The translations under genes and the position numbers were made by a program. 64,000 nucleotides of DNA from Tragulus kanchil (lineage: Eukaryota; Chordata; Mammalia; Artiodactyla; Tragulidae), in the NCBI GenBank assembly GCA_022376925.1, contig JAIOJX010000025.1, positions 186,681,801 to 186,745,800 on the forward strand. Direction: 5' to 3'. Positions 37,561 to 48,417 of this stretch are shown piece after piece (positions within the stretch are counted from its first letter, which is position 1; every line of letters starts with the position of its first letter). The notes beneath the pieces were generated by a model. It saw only the letters and a program-made list of their open reading frames with translations, ran no database searches and had not been told where the DNA came from.

Positions 37561-38707
37561 ACAGGGATTCAACCCCGTGTCTCCAGCCGGCCACTGCGGC
37601 AGCCGAGAGGCTCAGAAGTCGAGGGAGAGCGTGTGCCCGGAGCCGGGGCCTGGAGAACGCGGCCGCGCCGGGCTCTCGCCTGTGCAGTCGGGGCAAGGCT
37701 GCGGGGTCCAGCCCGCCCTCACTCAGCCGCGCAGGCGCCGGCAGGCCCCTGGGTGCTCGGCGTAGAGAAGCCAGCGTGACCGCAGGCCCAGAGCGTGTGT
37801 CCCGGAGCCGACCTGGTGCCACTGCCAAGCCACCCGCGCTGGCTCCCGGCCCCAGGGCTCCGGCCCCAGCGAGACCCTCTCCCAGGACGGCAGAGACGAC
37901 AGCTGGCCTGCTCCTGCAGGGAGAGCGCAGGCTGGGGAGGGACCCCCTTCTCGGGACCCCGGGGCCCGAGACCCGCCCGGGGCCTTTTCTAGCCCTGGGG
38001 CCTCAGGGGCAGCCCCGCAGCTGCCCCCACAGCCGCCCAGCACCGAGCGCCGCCCAGCCCACTCCTGGCGGCCTCGGAACCAGTCCCCCTTCTCCCCCAG
38101 ATGGCGACGTCCAGGCCCTCTCCAGCGCTCACGCCCAGAGTCCACCTTTGCGTCAGAACACAGATCAACTTACTGTTTTAAGGGAAAGGAAACCCACAGT
38201 CAGTTCATTCCAGATAACCGTCACTGAGTCGGTAAGGAATGATCTCACGGGTAATTTCTGAAGCATCGCTGAACTCAGACAGTCTGACAGCGGCCGCCCG
38301 GACTCCCCGCGCGCCGGCCTCGCCAGCAGGGCTGGGAGCCACCACGGCCCCTGTCAGATGGACAGAGACACAGGGTCCACACGCTGGAATGCTGGGAGCG
38401 CATTCTGAGCCCGGCTACTCCGTGGGTGAACCGTGCAGACGCTGTGCTAGTGAAACACGCCAGACAGAGGCGGGAGGCAGGACGGTGGGCGCGGAGGAGA
38501 ACAGCGTGCGTGTGCTCGCGGGCCCGGCCCGGGCGCGGACAGCCGGGCACTCAGCGCTCCACGCCACTCCACGGAAGGGACGCGCACCCACACAAAGGCG
38601 GGCAAAGGCCACCCAGGAGACAGCTTCAAACCATTCACCTGGCAAGGCATCCGCATCCCCAAATGTGAGCAACTACCACAAAATCTAGTTCAAAAATAAT
38701 AGAATAA

Positions 38708-38800
38708 GGGCTTCCCCACCTTGCAGTGCAAGGATAAAGATGGATGAAAACAGATAAATGAAAGACCAATAGAAGTGGCCAAAAAAAAAATAGAATAAAT
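38708..38800 (+). mobile_element. CHR-class SINE, internally deleted
   Basis: A SINE start (gggcttcccc) and head remnant (accttgcagtgcaaggat) are joined directly to the 3' end aagatggatgaaaacagata and aatagaagtggcc plus A run. The middle is missing, a clean internal deletion compared with the copy at 62190-62430. Confidence 0.82.
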
Positions 38801-38819
38801 AAAATTAAAAATTGACAAC

Positions 38820-38945
38820 TACAGGACATGAATAGGTTACTCATTCAGAAAAGAGAAAATTCAGAGAGTCCATGACAGAATGCTAAACCTGACTCACAGT
38901 CAATGAAATGCAACTTAAAATCAGTTGGTATTTTATTGACATGGG
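38820..38945 (+). mobile_element. L1 3' fragment, sense
   Basis: cattcagaaaagagaaaattc, acctgactcacagtcaatga and aatgcaacttaaaatcag resemble the end of L1 ORF2. Most of it is copied again at 39955-40038 by the tandem duplication. Confidence 0.5.
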
Positions 38946-41050
38946 AGGATTTCAGTTTGACGGTCCCAGGCGCCAGTGAGCAGAGGGACAGGTCCAGCCA
39001 GTGAGCAGGGGGACAGGTCCAGCCGGTGAGCAGAGGCTGGGCGGGTGCGGTCACACCGTCACAGCCACCTGACGCCCAGAATGGCTCTCAGGGTCCCAGG
39101 TGTGCCCAGGGCCTCCTGCCCGCCCTGTCCACTGACGACCTGCTCAGAGAAGACGGCCTGGCCTGGCCTGGCCTGGCGGGCCGGGCGGCAGCGGAGCGGA
39201 ACACAAATCGCTCGTGGCAGAATGCCACGTGACAAGTAAGATAAACCCAAACTACAGGCAAAGCTAGAAAACATGACACAATGTTTAAAACTGGCAGAAT
39301 AAGGCAGGTAGTACAATTACACCTGTGTAAACTCTTCAAACACAGAAACTAAACCAGATAAAGGGCCGTGGTGCCAGGGCTGGGGGTGAGCAAGGCGGGG
39401 GTGAGGAGGCGGAGCACGCGGGGCTGGCAGCCAGCAGCTGGGCTCGTGTGCCCCTGCGGGGTGCCGGAAGGCCTCCCCCACTGGCCACGCCCTCGGGATG
39501 AAGCCCAGGGCGGCCGCTCCCGAGCTCTGCACTTAGGCTAAAAGCCACCGGCGGCACAGCCCTCATGGGAAACTCTACTTCTTGCTTAACTTCTCTGTAA
39601 GCCAGAAACTGCCCAAAGGGTGGTCTGTTCATTTTTTAAGCATCACAGATCAAAGAGAAGAACCACAGGAGACAATTTCGTCAGCACCGGTGGACCAGAA
39701 TCAAACCTTTGAAAGACAGTATAAAATGGAGCAGGACCCCTGAGGCCTTCCGGGGACACTCCCTCCTGGATCACACCTCTTGTCTGCAGAAAACAAGCCT
39801 AAAAACAAGCCTCCTAGGCTTTCCCCGAGTCCCAAAGAGCACAGTCAACCAGAGAAGTGAGAACATGCAGACACGAAAGAAAACAACCAAGTAAGCTAAA
39901 ACAGTAACAGGCTGGCCACAGGGAAGCTGAGGACCTCTCGTTCCTCCTCACGGGCAGAGAGTCCATGACAGAATGCTAAACCTGACTCACAGTCAATGAA
40001 ATGCAACTTAAAATCAGTTGGTATTTTATTGACATGGGAGGATTTCAGTTTGACGGTCCCAGGCGCCAGTGAGCAGAGGGACAGGTCCAGCCAGTGAGCA
40101 GGGGGACAGGTCCAGCCGGTGAGCAGAGGCTGGGCGGGTGCGGTCACACCGTCACAGCCACCTGACGCCCAGAATGGCTCTCAGGGTCCCAGGTGTGCCC
40201 AGGGCCTCCTGCCCGCCCTGTCCACTGACGACCTGCTCAGAGAAGACGGCCTGGCCTGGCCTGGCCTGGCGGGCCGGGCGGCAGCGGAGCGGAACACAAA
40301 TCGCTCGTGGCAGAATGCCACGTGACAAGTAAGATAAACCCAAACTACAGGCAAAGCTAGAAAACATGACACAATGTTTAAAACTGGCAGAATAAGGCAG
40401 GTAGTACAATTACACCTGTGTAAACTCTTCAAACACAGAAACTAAACCAGATAAAGGGCCGTGGTGCCAGGGCTGGGGGTGAGCAAGGCGGGGGTGAGGA
40501 GGCGGAGCACGCGGGGCTGGCAGCCAGCAGCTGGGCTCGTGTGCCCCTGCGGGGTGCCGGAAGGCCTCCCCCACTGGCCACGCCCTCGGGATGAAGCCCA
40601 GGGCGGCCGCTCCCGAGCTCTGCACTTAGGCTAAAAGCCACCGGCGGCACAGCCCTCATGGGAAACTCTACTTCTTGCTTAACTTCTCTGTAAGCCAGAA
40701 ACTGCCCAAAGGGTGGTCTGTTCATTTTTTAAGCATCACAGATCAAAGAGAAGAACCACAGGAGACAATTTCGTCAGCACCGGTGGACCAGAATCAAACC
40801 TTTGAAAGACAGTATAAAATGGAGCAGGACCCCTGAGGCCTTCCGGGGACACTCCCTCCTGGATCACACCTCTTGTCTGCAGAAAACAAGCCTAAAAACA
40901 AGCCTCCTAGGCTTTCCCCGAGTCCCAAAGAGCACAGTCAACCAGAGAAGTGAGAACATGCAGACACGAAAGAAAACAACCAAGTAAGCTAAAACAGTAA
41001 CAGGCTGGCCACAGGACGAAGCTGAGGACCTCTCGTTCCTCCTCACGGGC
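38862..41050. repeat. Direct tandem duplication, period about 1093 bp, junction near 39955
   Basis: The segment from cagagagtccatgacag (38862) recurs at 39955 and matches to about 41050. The only clear difference is cacaggga against cacaggacga close to the end of each copy. The right edge lies about 510 bp left of the 39-codon RGS12 exon, which is not duplicated. Confidence 0.95.
38970..39030. repeat. Short tandem repeat of about 27 bp, duplicated at 40063-40123
   Basis: Just over two units containing gtgagcagagggacaggtcc and variants. A (ggcct)n run follows at 39158-39178. Both recur in the second copy of the 1093-bp duplication. Confidence 0.8.
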
Positions 41051-41562
41051 TGCCAGGAACGCCCCGAGCCGTGTCCTTGAGCTGCTCTGCAGATGCTGAA
41101 ACCCTCGCCGGGGGAGGAGGTCCACTGCTCGCCGCCCGCCCGCCCCTCCCCACACGGCCGGCCCCCTGAGCTGGAGCCGCCTGCTCGCCTGCGGCCTCGG
41201 GGCTGTCCGCGCCTTCCCACCACCGCGCCCGCAGACGCGCTTTCCTGTGTGTCGGGCACGTGGACCCACGTCTGGTTCGGCGACAGGTAACAGGAGGCCC
41301 CTCCGAGGGTTCTGGCATCTGGAGCACAGTGCCTGGCACACGGGGACAGGACACACCACGACAGCCGCAGAGGCCGAGGGACGGGGAACAGGTCCGCAGA
41401 GCGGGGCCCAGGGGACGGGCTGGGGACGGGCTGGGGGCGGGGCAGGGCACGCACGGAGGCTTCCAGGGCGGTAAGCGAGGGAAGGGGTGGGATTCAAAGG
41501 AGGTGCAGATGTCGCATTTCTTAAAACATGAAGAACAAAAGAAGAAAGTGGAATCAAGTTAC

Positions 41563-41679
41563 CTCTAGATCGTCAAGGGAGCGGGTGACGCTCAGCCTCC
41601 TGGACCTCCCGCAGGACCGCCGGCTGGAGGCGCGCGGGGCAGGGGGCGCGAGTCTGGCGCCCCGCCCAAACCTGGAGCC
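41563..41679 (-). CDS. RGS12: RGS12 second coding exon (39 codons, basic linker before the RGS domain)
   Basis: On the minus strand an acceptor (ctttgtttcag, AG at 41681-41680) is followed by 117 nt in phase 0 and a donor (GAG|GTAACT) after 41563. The translation starts GSRFGRG and ends TRSLDDLE, aligning residue for residue with the human RGS12 segment that runs from GSKFGRG to TRSLDDLE. It therefore continues the first coding exon directly. The segment is an Arg/Ser-rich, probably disordered basic linker between the PTB region and the RGS domain. It is more Arg/Pro/Ala-rich than human (Lys to Arg, Phe to Cys or Leu, Ser/Thr to Pro/Ala), in line with the high local GC. It contains no ATG and is too short to stand out as an ORF; the call rests on the protein match plus both splice sites. 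Confidence 0.93.
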
Positions 41680-43063
41680 CTGAAACAAAGAAGAGGAGCC
41701 TGTTAACCCTCGCGGGAGGAGACGCCCGCTCTGCCTGACGGGGCACCAAGGGGAGACCGGAGGAGGCGAGGCCGCCGGGCCAGCTGGTCAGCCTCATGCT
41801 ATGTACGCGTCACCACAACCCAAACCCAAAGGCTGAAAAAGGGTCGCCCAGGGGCCCTGCGCGCTCCCGGGGTCACCTCTAGCTCTGCGTCCAGAGGAGA
41901 CCCTCGACCCCACCGCCGAGGGCGAGGGAAGCCACGAGCTCGAGTCTGGGAGCTGGAGCCCGGGAAGGAAACCGTGAGTGAGCGGAAGGCCGGTTTTCGA
42001 CAAGCTCGTGCTTTCACGTAATCCTATAAGCATTTTAGAAAATTAGAGATCCCAGACGTCCAGCTGGTGTCTGAAGACCAAACCAACCCAAAGGCCTGAA
42101 ACAACCCGCCATTACCACATCTCATCCTTTCTCTGGGAAGCGACCAGAATTAATTCCCTGCCATTATGCAGACATCTCGCCAAGTGTGGTTCAGCAAACA
42201 AGCCATCACGTTTCAAAAAGCACAAAAGCTTCACAGCTGAAACTTTCTGATCTCCTGGGAACTCAAAATCCTAAGGGAGCAGCTCCCGGCATAAAGGACG
42301 TGCCGGTCTCTGGGGCTTCGAGGCCCAGGCTCCGCTCCGCGCCGGCACAGGGGCCCCCCGGCGGCCCACAGGCAGGCACAGCCTCGCGGCGCGGCCTCGC
42401 AAAGCCCCCGGCTCCGCTTCGGCGCCGCCCCCTGCAGACACACCCCTGCCCTGCCGAGCGCACCTCCGGCGGGGACAGCGGTCCAGGCCAGGCCCTGCTG
42501 CAGACACCACGAGCAGCGGAGGCTGGAAAAGCCACCCGGGGCAGAGCCTGCGAGCGGGAGGAGCACTCTGCAGCCAGCGGAGGGGCGGCGGTGCAGGACC
42601 CGGGCCTGGACGCAGACGGCACGGGCCGCGGCCGGTGTCGGGGGGCAGCGAGGCCCTGGGAGCGGCGGGGAGACAGCCGCTGAACTCGGGGCCGCGGCGC
42701 GAGGAGCTGCCCGCACAGCCAGCAGCGGCCCGGCTGGCCGGGGGAGGGCGCAGACCCGCCCCAGAGCCCGTCCCAGAAGGCGGGCCCGGGGCCGAGGGCA
42801 GAGCCGAATGGCCGGCACAGCCTGGGAGGCCAGCTCCCACAGGCTCTGCACGTCAGCAAGACGTCCACCCCAATATCAAACCAAGGGTAAGATCAGCAGA
42901 ACTCCACCTCCAACACGACACCGGGCAAGCGTGCAGCCGTGCCCCCGGCGTGACGCGTGGGAGCCGAGGAGGGGCCCTCGTCACAGCGAGTCACCTTCCC
43001 AGGAGAGGGCCGAGCCCGGGCCCCCTGCCCGAGGAGGAAAAGGGCGAACCGTGGTCGTCTATC

Positions 43064-43245
43064 GCTGCTGCTGCTGTTCGGCTGCTCAGCCGTGTCGCCT
43101 CTGGGACCCCGTGGGCGCGCCCGTGCTTCCCCATCCCCCGGGGCCTGCCCGAACTCACGTCCATCGAATCAGTGACGCCACCCCACCCTCTCCTCTGCCA
43201 CCCCTTCTCCTCCTGCCCTCAGCCTCCCCAGCAGCAGCGTCCACC
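43064..43245 (-). mobile_element. BovB 3' fragment, antisense
   Basis: A gctgctgctgctgtt start, then gctcagccgtgtcgcctctg, aactcacgtccatcgaatcag and cttctcctcctgccctcagc are in BovB antisense order. About 180 bp remain. Confidence 0.8.
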
Positions 43246-43429
43246 TGTGGAAAACGCCTACAGAGATGGGAATACCAGCCTACCTTGCCCGTCTCCTGAG
43301 AAACCTGCATGCAGGTCAAGAAGCAACAGACAGAATGTGTAGGAAAGGACATTCAAATCAAGACAGAAAACTAAGGACTATGTTTTTATTCAATCATATC
43401 TAAGAGGCAGGCAGTCCTCGAGAGCAGAA

Positions 43430-44295
43430 ACAGACACTTGTTTAAAAGACAGAAACCAAGGGAGCGGCATAACTTCCAAGCCAATAAAGGAGGCGATGGA
43501 GGAGGCAAGAAAACCACAGCAGTCCTGAAAACAAGACACACGGACAAGGCAGGGGAGGACAGGCCCGAGGAGAAAACGGCTCTGAGCGAGCACACAGCCA
43601 CATCGTGGAGCCAAGACCACGCATGCCGGCAATCCCAATAAATATAAACGGACTAAATTTGCCAGTTTATTCCAGTCTTACTCCTGAATCTCAGAATGGC
43701 AAACTGAATCAGGGAAAACATCCAACTACCTGCCACTCACAGGCACAATCCTAGAACATGAAGAAGTAAATGGGAAAACTTACCATATAAGAGAAAATGC
43801 TGACTCAGAGAAGGCTTGTGTAGTTACGCATCACAGACAAGAGACATTTCACCTCCGACAGAGGTTTAAGATGGAAGACTGCACACCCCAGAGAGACAGG
43901 AAAGGGAGGAAGAAAAGAAGGAAACGGGAGAGAATGCCACCCCTGATTCTATGACTTTGTGAGGATAGAAGAAACTTGACAGCAAACCAGACAACAAGAC
44001 ACGGGAAAACTATGAGACAGTCTCACTCATAAGTACAGATGCAAAAACTCAACAAAAATACCAGCAAACCAAAGCCTTCAGTATATAAAAAGAGAAGCGC
44101 AAGTAAGGCTTATCTCGGGAATGTAAGCAGGGTTCAATATTTATCAGTGTCATGTACCATATTAGCATTTAAAGGAGGAAGCCCATTCGACTGTTTCAAC
44201 GAGCGCAAAAGAACCAGAAGAGAAAGGTATAGAATTCAACACCCACTCATGATGACAAGTATTAACAAGCAGAAGCGGAAGGAACTCTTGGCAAG
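43430..44295 (+). mobile_element. L1 ORF2 remnant, sense
   Basis: It contains aaatataaacggactaaatt, aaatggcaaactgaatcag-like sequence near 43695, tctcactcataagtacagatg, caaaaactcaacaaaaatacc and agaattcaacacccactcatg. These are successive landmarks of L1 ORF2. The reading frame is destroyed by many indels and stops. Confidence 0.8.
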
Positions 44296-44507
44296 GCCGC
44301 TCCACGTAGAAAGAAGCAACGTAAAAGAGCGTGGAACCCGGACTAAGCGTCCCCAAGGCAGAAGGCTCCGTGGCTGGTGTACGGCGGGACAGGCGGTGAC
44401 AACTCCAGGACGTTCCAGGGGAGGGTGGCCTGGCACGCCCCAGAGAGGCTGGGGCCCGGCCTGGGCTGCCAGGGCCAAGAGCAGAGCCCCCGGATTCTCC
44501 CCTCAGG

Positions 44508-46772
44508 CTGGGGTGGGCAGCAGGCGTTAGGCCCCTGGACCCCTGCTTGGGGGCGCGCGGGGCGCACCGGACACGGTTCTCACTGCTTCGGCCCGGGCCG
44601 AGGACCGGGCTCTGGAGATCCACTGCGGCACCGTCCGCAGGGAGACAGCCGCGTGGCTCCCGAGACCCGCCTCCTGCCAAGATCCACGAGCCTAGCGACC
44701 ACAGGCGTGACGCTCAGCCCTGCTGCACGCCAGCCCCCCGTTCTCTGAGTGCCCCCTGAGAAGTGCCTGCCCAGTCGCACCTGCAGACGTGCGCGAGGAT
44801 GTCCACCAAAGCATCTTCAGTCGGTTTGTCAACGGCTGTGTGTGAGCGAGTGTGGCGTGTGTGAGTACGCGTGTGAGCGTAAGCGGGGGTGAGTGTGCGC
44901 GGCAGTGGTGGTGAACGGGCACACAGCTGAAGTAACGAGCTGCAGGTAGAGGCGGCGTCATGGGTAAGTCTTTGAAATGATGTTCAGCATTAAAGAGTGA
45001 GCTGCAGAACACTGTCTTTTAAAGGCAGTTTGATAAAGCTGAAGAAACAGCAAAACTGATCAACATGGGCCTCAAGCACTTCCAACACTTCTGATTCTGG
45101 CAGGAACACGGTGCCCACTTGGCTCGGAACAGTCTCCCTTTTCCTGGAAACTCTACAGAGCCCGCGAACGGGCCGCGCCGGCCCTGCCCGGGGCCCCCAC
45201 CATGGTGGCGCCTCTTCTCTGCGCTCCGGTCGGCGTCCAGCTCCTCGGGGAAGCCTGCCCTGCCCCTTCCAGGAGGGGCCCTGCACGTCTCCCGTTCCTG
45301 GCGCGCGCCACCGGCCTGGGCCACGGGGTCGGCGTGCAGCCCTGGGCCCTGGGTGCACACAGGCACAAGCGCCTTGTGCGGAGCGGAGCAGGGCCAGGGC
45401 GCGGAGGAGCCCAGACAGAGTGCCCCGCCCTGCGCGGGCACCGCCACCCACGGCGCGGTACCTCCAGGCCCGCGGACTCCCCGCGCAGGCGGTGCTGCCC
45501 AAGGGCAGTCTTCCCAGGGGCAGGAGCAAAGCTGCTCTTCTAGAAGCAGTCCAACCACTGGCCTCGCCTGGCCGACTTAGTATTCTCAGATTTTTTTTCA
45601 CAACCTATTTTCAAACTTCCTCTCATTGTGCTACAACAGAGGTCTGGGGTGGGCAGCAGGCGTTAGGCCCCTGGACCCCTGCTTGGGGCGCGGGCGCACG
45701 GACACGGTTCTCACTGCTTCGGCCCGGGCCGAGACCGGGCTCTGGAGATCCACTGCGGCACCGTCCGCAGGGAGACAGCGTGGCTCCGAGACCCGCCTCC
45801 TGCCAAGATCCACGAGCCTAGCGACCACAGGCGTGACGCTCAGCCCTGCTGCACGCCAGCCCCCCGTTCTCTGAGTGCCCCCTGAGAAGTGCCTGCCCAG
45901 TCGCACCTGCAGACGTGCGCGAGGATGTCCACCAAAGCATCTTCAGTCGGTTTGTCAACGGCTGTGTGTGAGCGAGTGTGGCGTGTGTGAGTACGCGTGT
46001 GAGCGTAAGCGGGGGTGAGTGTGCGCGGCAGTGGTGGTGAACGGGCACACAGCTGAAGTAACGAGCTGCAGGTAGAGGCGGCGTCATGGGTAAGTCTTTG
46101 AAATGATGTTCAGCATTAAAGAGTGAGCTGCAGAACACTGTCTTTTAAAGGCAGTTTGATAAAGCTGAAGAAACAGCAAAACTGATCAACATGGGCCTCA
46201 AGCACTTCCAACACTTCTGATTCTGGCAGGAACACGGTGCCCACTTGGCTCGGAACAGTCTCCCTTTTCCTGGAAACTCTACAGAGCCCGCGAACGGGCC
46301 GCGCCGGCCCTGCCCGGGGCCCCCACCATGGTGGCGCCTCTTCTCTGCGCTCCGGTCGGCGTCCAGCTCCTCGGGGAAGCCTGCCCTGCCCCTTCCAGGA
46401 GGGGCCCTGCACGTCTCCCGTTCCTGGCGCGCGCCACCGGCCTGGGCCACGGGGTCGGCGTGCAGCCCTGGGCCCTGGGTGCACACAGGCACAAGCGCCT
46501 TGTGCGGAGCGGAGCAGGGCCAGGGCGCGGAGGAGCCCAGACAGAGCGCCCCGCCCTGCGCGGGCACCGCCACCCACGGCGCGGTACCTCCAGGCCCGCG
46601 GACTCCCCGCGCAGGCGGTGCTGCCCAAGGGCAGTCTTCCCAGGGGCAGGAGCAAAGCTGCTCTTCTAGAAGCAGTCCAACCACTGGCCTCGCCTGGCCG
46701 ACTTAGTATTCTCAGATTTTTTTTCACAACCTATTTTCAAACTTCCTCTCATTGTGCTACAACAGAGGTCTG
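44508..46772. repeat. Direct tandem duplication, period about 1136 bp, junction near 45644
   Basis: The segment from ctggggtgggcagcaggcg (44508) recurs at 45644 and matches to about 46772. The first 150 bases right of the join (45680-45790) have at least six single-base or short losses compared with 44545-44660. Beyond that the copies are almost identical. Confidence 0.95.
44828..44906. repeat. GTGTGAG-type simple repeat, duplicated at 45956-46034
   Basis: Imperfect gtgtgag and gcgtgtgag units. The second copy comes from the 1136-bp duplication. Confidence 0.75.
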
Positions 46773-46886
46773 CCAGTGGACGCCAGCGCTCTCCTGACTG
46801 GAGGACCTCAGCCATGCCACACACATGCCCACCCTGCTTCCAGGACGAATCACTCTCCACTTTGTTCTTAATAAAAATTAAGAAAA

Positions 46887-47150
46887 TAGGGCTCCCCTGG
46901 TGGTGCAGTGGGTAAACAGTCCACCTTGCAGTGCACGGGCACCGGTTTGATCCCTGGCCTGGGAAGATCCCACGTGCCGAGGGGCGGCTGGGCCAGTGTG
47001 TCCAATTACAAGCCAGCGCTGTGGAGCACGTGTGCCCAGAGCCGGTGCTCTGCTACAGGGGAGGCCACTGCCCTGGGAGGCCCGCACAGGCCAAAGAATA
47101 AAGACGGATGAAAAATAAGTAAATAAAAAATCAATAAAAAGAGGCCAAAA
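46887..47150 (+). mobile_element. CHR-class tRNA SINE, sense
   Basis: agggctcccctggtggtgcag, gggtaaacagtccaccttgc, tttgatccctggcctggg, and the 3' part ending aataaagacggatgaaaaat plus A-rich tail. It is full length. Confidence 0.9.
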
Positions 47151-47329
47151 TTTTAAAAAGGATTACGAAAATAATTTAAATTTCTTTCTCCACAGGTATT
47201 ATTCTAGTAAGTAAAATATGTTCAGATTCCCATAACAGAAGGTCAAAACAACACAAAGTAAAACTACAGTGCCCTGGACCGTCCCCAGGTTTCACTCCCT
47301 GCCCTGAGGCAGCCCCGCTAAGTGTTCAC

Positions 47330-47490
47330 AGTGAAAGTGCCAGGCGCTCGGGGTCTGACTGCGAGCCCGCCAGACTCCCCGTCCACGGGGGCTCCAGGCA
47401 GGAGCACTGGCGGGGCGGCCATGCCCTCCCCCGGGGGCTCTTCCCAAACCAGGGGTGGAGCCCAGGTCTCCTGCGCGCTGGCGGATTGCA
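47330..47490 (-). mobile_element. Bov-tA SINE, antisense, truncated
   Basis: It begins agtgaaagtgccaggcgctc and contains gggctccaggcaggagcactg and ggagcccaggtctcctgcgc, the reverse complement of Bov-tA. Divergence is high. Confidence 0.8.
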
Positions 47491-48204
47491 CGCGGGAGTG
47501 CGCGGCCTCGCCCTCCGCCGGGGGTCTCCCTGACCCAGGCCTCACACCAGGCTCTCTCAGGCTCTCTGCACCGCAGGCGGATTCAGGCGGCTTCCACACC
47601 AGCGGAGCTAATAATCTCGGCTATGTATTTACATGTAAACACTACGTATCTTTAGAACGTACAGGTTTATCAGGGGACTGAGGAATGCACACAGAAGCAG
47701 GACGGCACTGAGAGTGCACGCGTGACCTGCGCGCCTGCTCCGCGCCCCCAAGGGTGCCCCCCGCTCCGGCCCGGGCGGGGGCCGAGCCGCAGCCCCCTGG
47801 CCGCCTCCCTGCAGCAGGCGCAGCCGCGCGCGCGGCCTGGCCAGGAGGAGCGACCACAGGGCTCCGGCAGCTTCTGCAGGCTGCCCGCCCTCCGCAGGCT
47901 CACGCCTCCTGAAGGGCCCCCTCTCACGTGCGCCCGCAGGTCCCCTCTGGCAGGGACCCTCCCTTCCTCCTGAAGGCTGGACTGTGGGCAGACGCGGCCT
48001 CGCACCTGCTGTCCTCAACAAGTCCAAGTGCCGGCCCACAGTGACCACGGCAACAACACAACAGCAGGAACGTGGCTCCTGACGAAGGGGGCGCCTCCAC
48101 GCCAGCCCGGGGCAGCCCCCAAGCCCCCGGGGGCGAGCACAGGCCTGTGGGCTGCAGCCACACGAGGCCTACGTTACAGACTGAAGCACACCGCCTGTGC
48201 ACGA

Positions 48205-48417
48205 GTGCGTGCAGCCTGTGCTCGGTCGCTCAGCCGTGCCCGACTCTCCGGGGCTCGTGGACTCTGTCCCGCAGGCTCCCCCGTCCACGCGGGTCTCCAG
48301 ACCACACTGGAGGGGGCGCCAGGCCCTCCTCCAGGGGGTCTTCCCAGCCCAGGGACCACACCCGGGCCTCCTGCATTGCAGGCAGATTCTCTACCAGCTG
48401 GGCCACCAAGGAGGCCC
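48205..48417 (-). mobile_element. Bov-tA SINE, antisense
   Basis: tcggtcgctcagccgtgccc, gggggtcttcccagcccagg, cctcctgcattgcaggcag and ttctctaccagctgggccacc follow the Bov-tA reverse complement from end to end. Confidence 0.92.

Larger units (their letters stand above)
16184..41562 (-). other. RGS12: RGS12 intron between second coding exon and microexon (25.4 kb as assembled)
   Basis: The block is bounded by the donor at 41562-41561 and the acceptor at 16185-16184. It holds six SINEs or SINE pieces, a broken L1 (33055-34760), an L1 tail (38820-38945), an AT-rich block (20130-20800), X-boxes (25830 and 26890), CA/GT repeats and five tandem duplications (junctions near 18263, 26220, 31479, 35710, 39955). 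About 5.4 kb of its length is second copies, so its true length is probably nearer 20 kb. Stretches such as 16200-17150, 20820-24250, 28400-30500 and 36900-37330 are GC-rich unique sequence in which I see no feature. Confidence 0.75.

Noticed and set aside
43430..44530. Lys/Arg-rich ORF near 44039-44530 as a nuclear protein gene
   Set aside because: Its first half is an L1 ORF2 remnant read in a wrong or broken frame and the rest is GC-rich intron.
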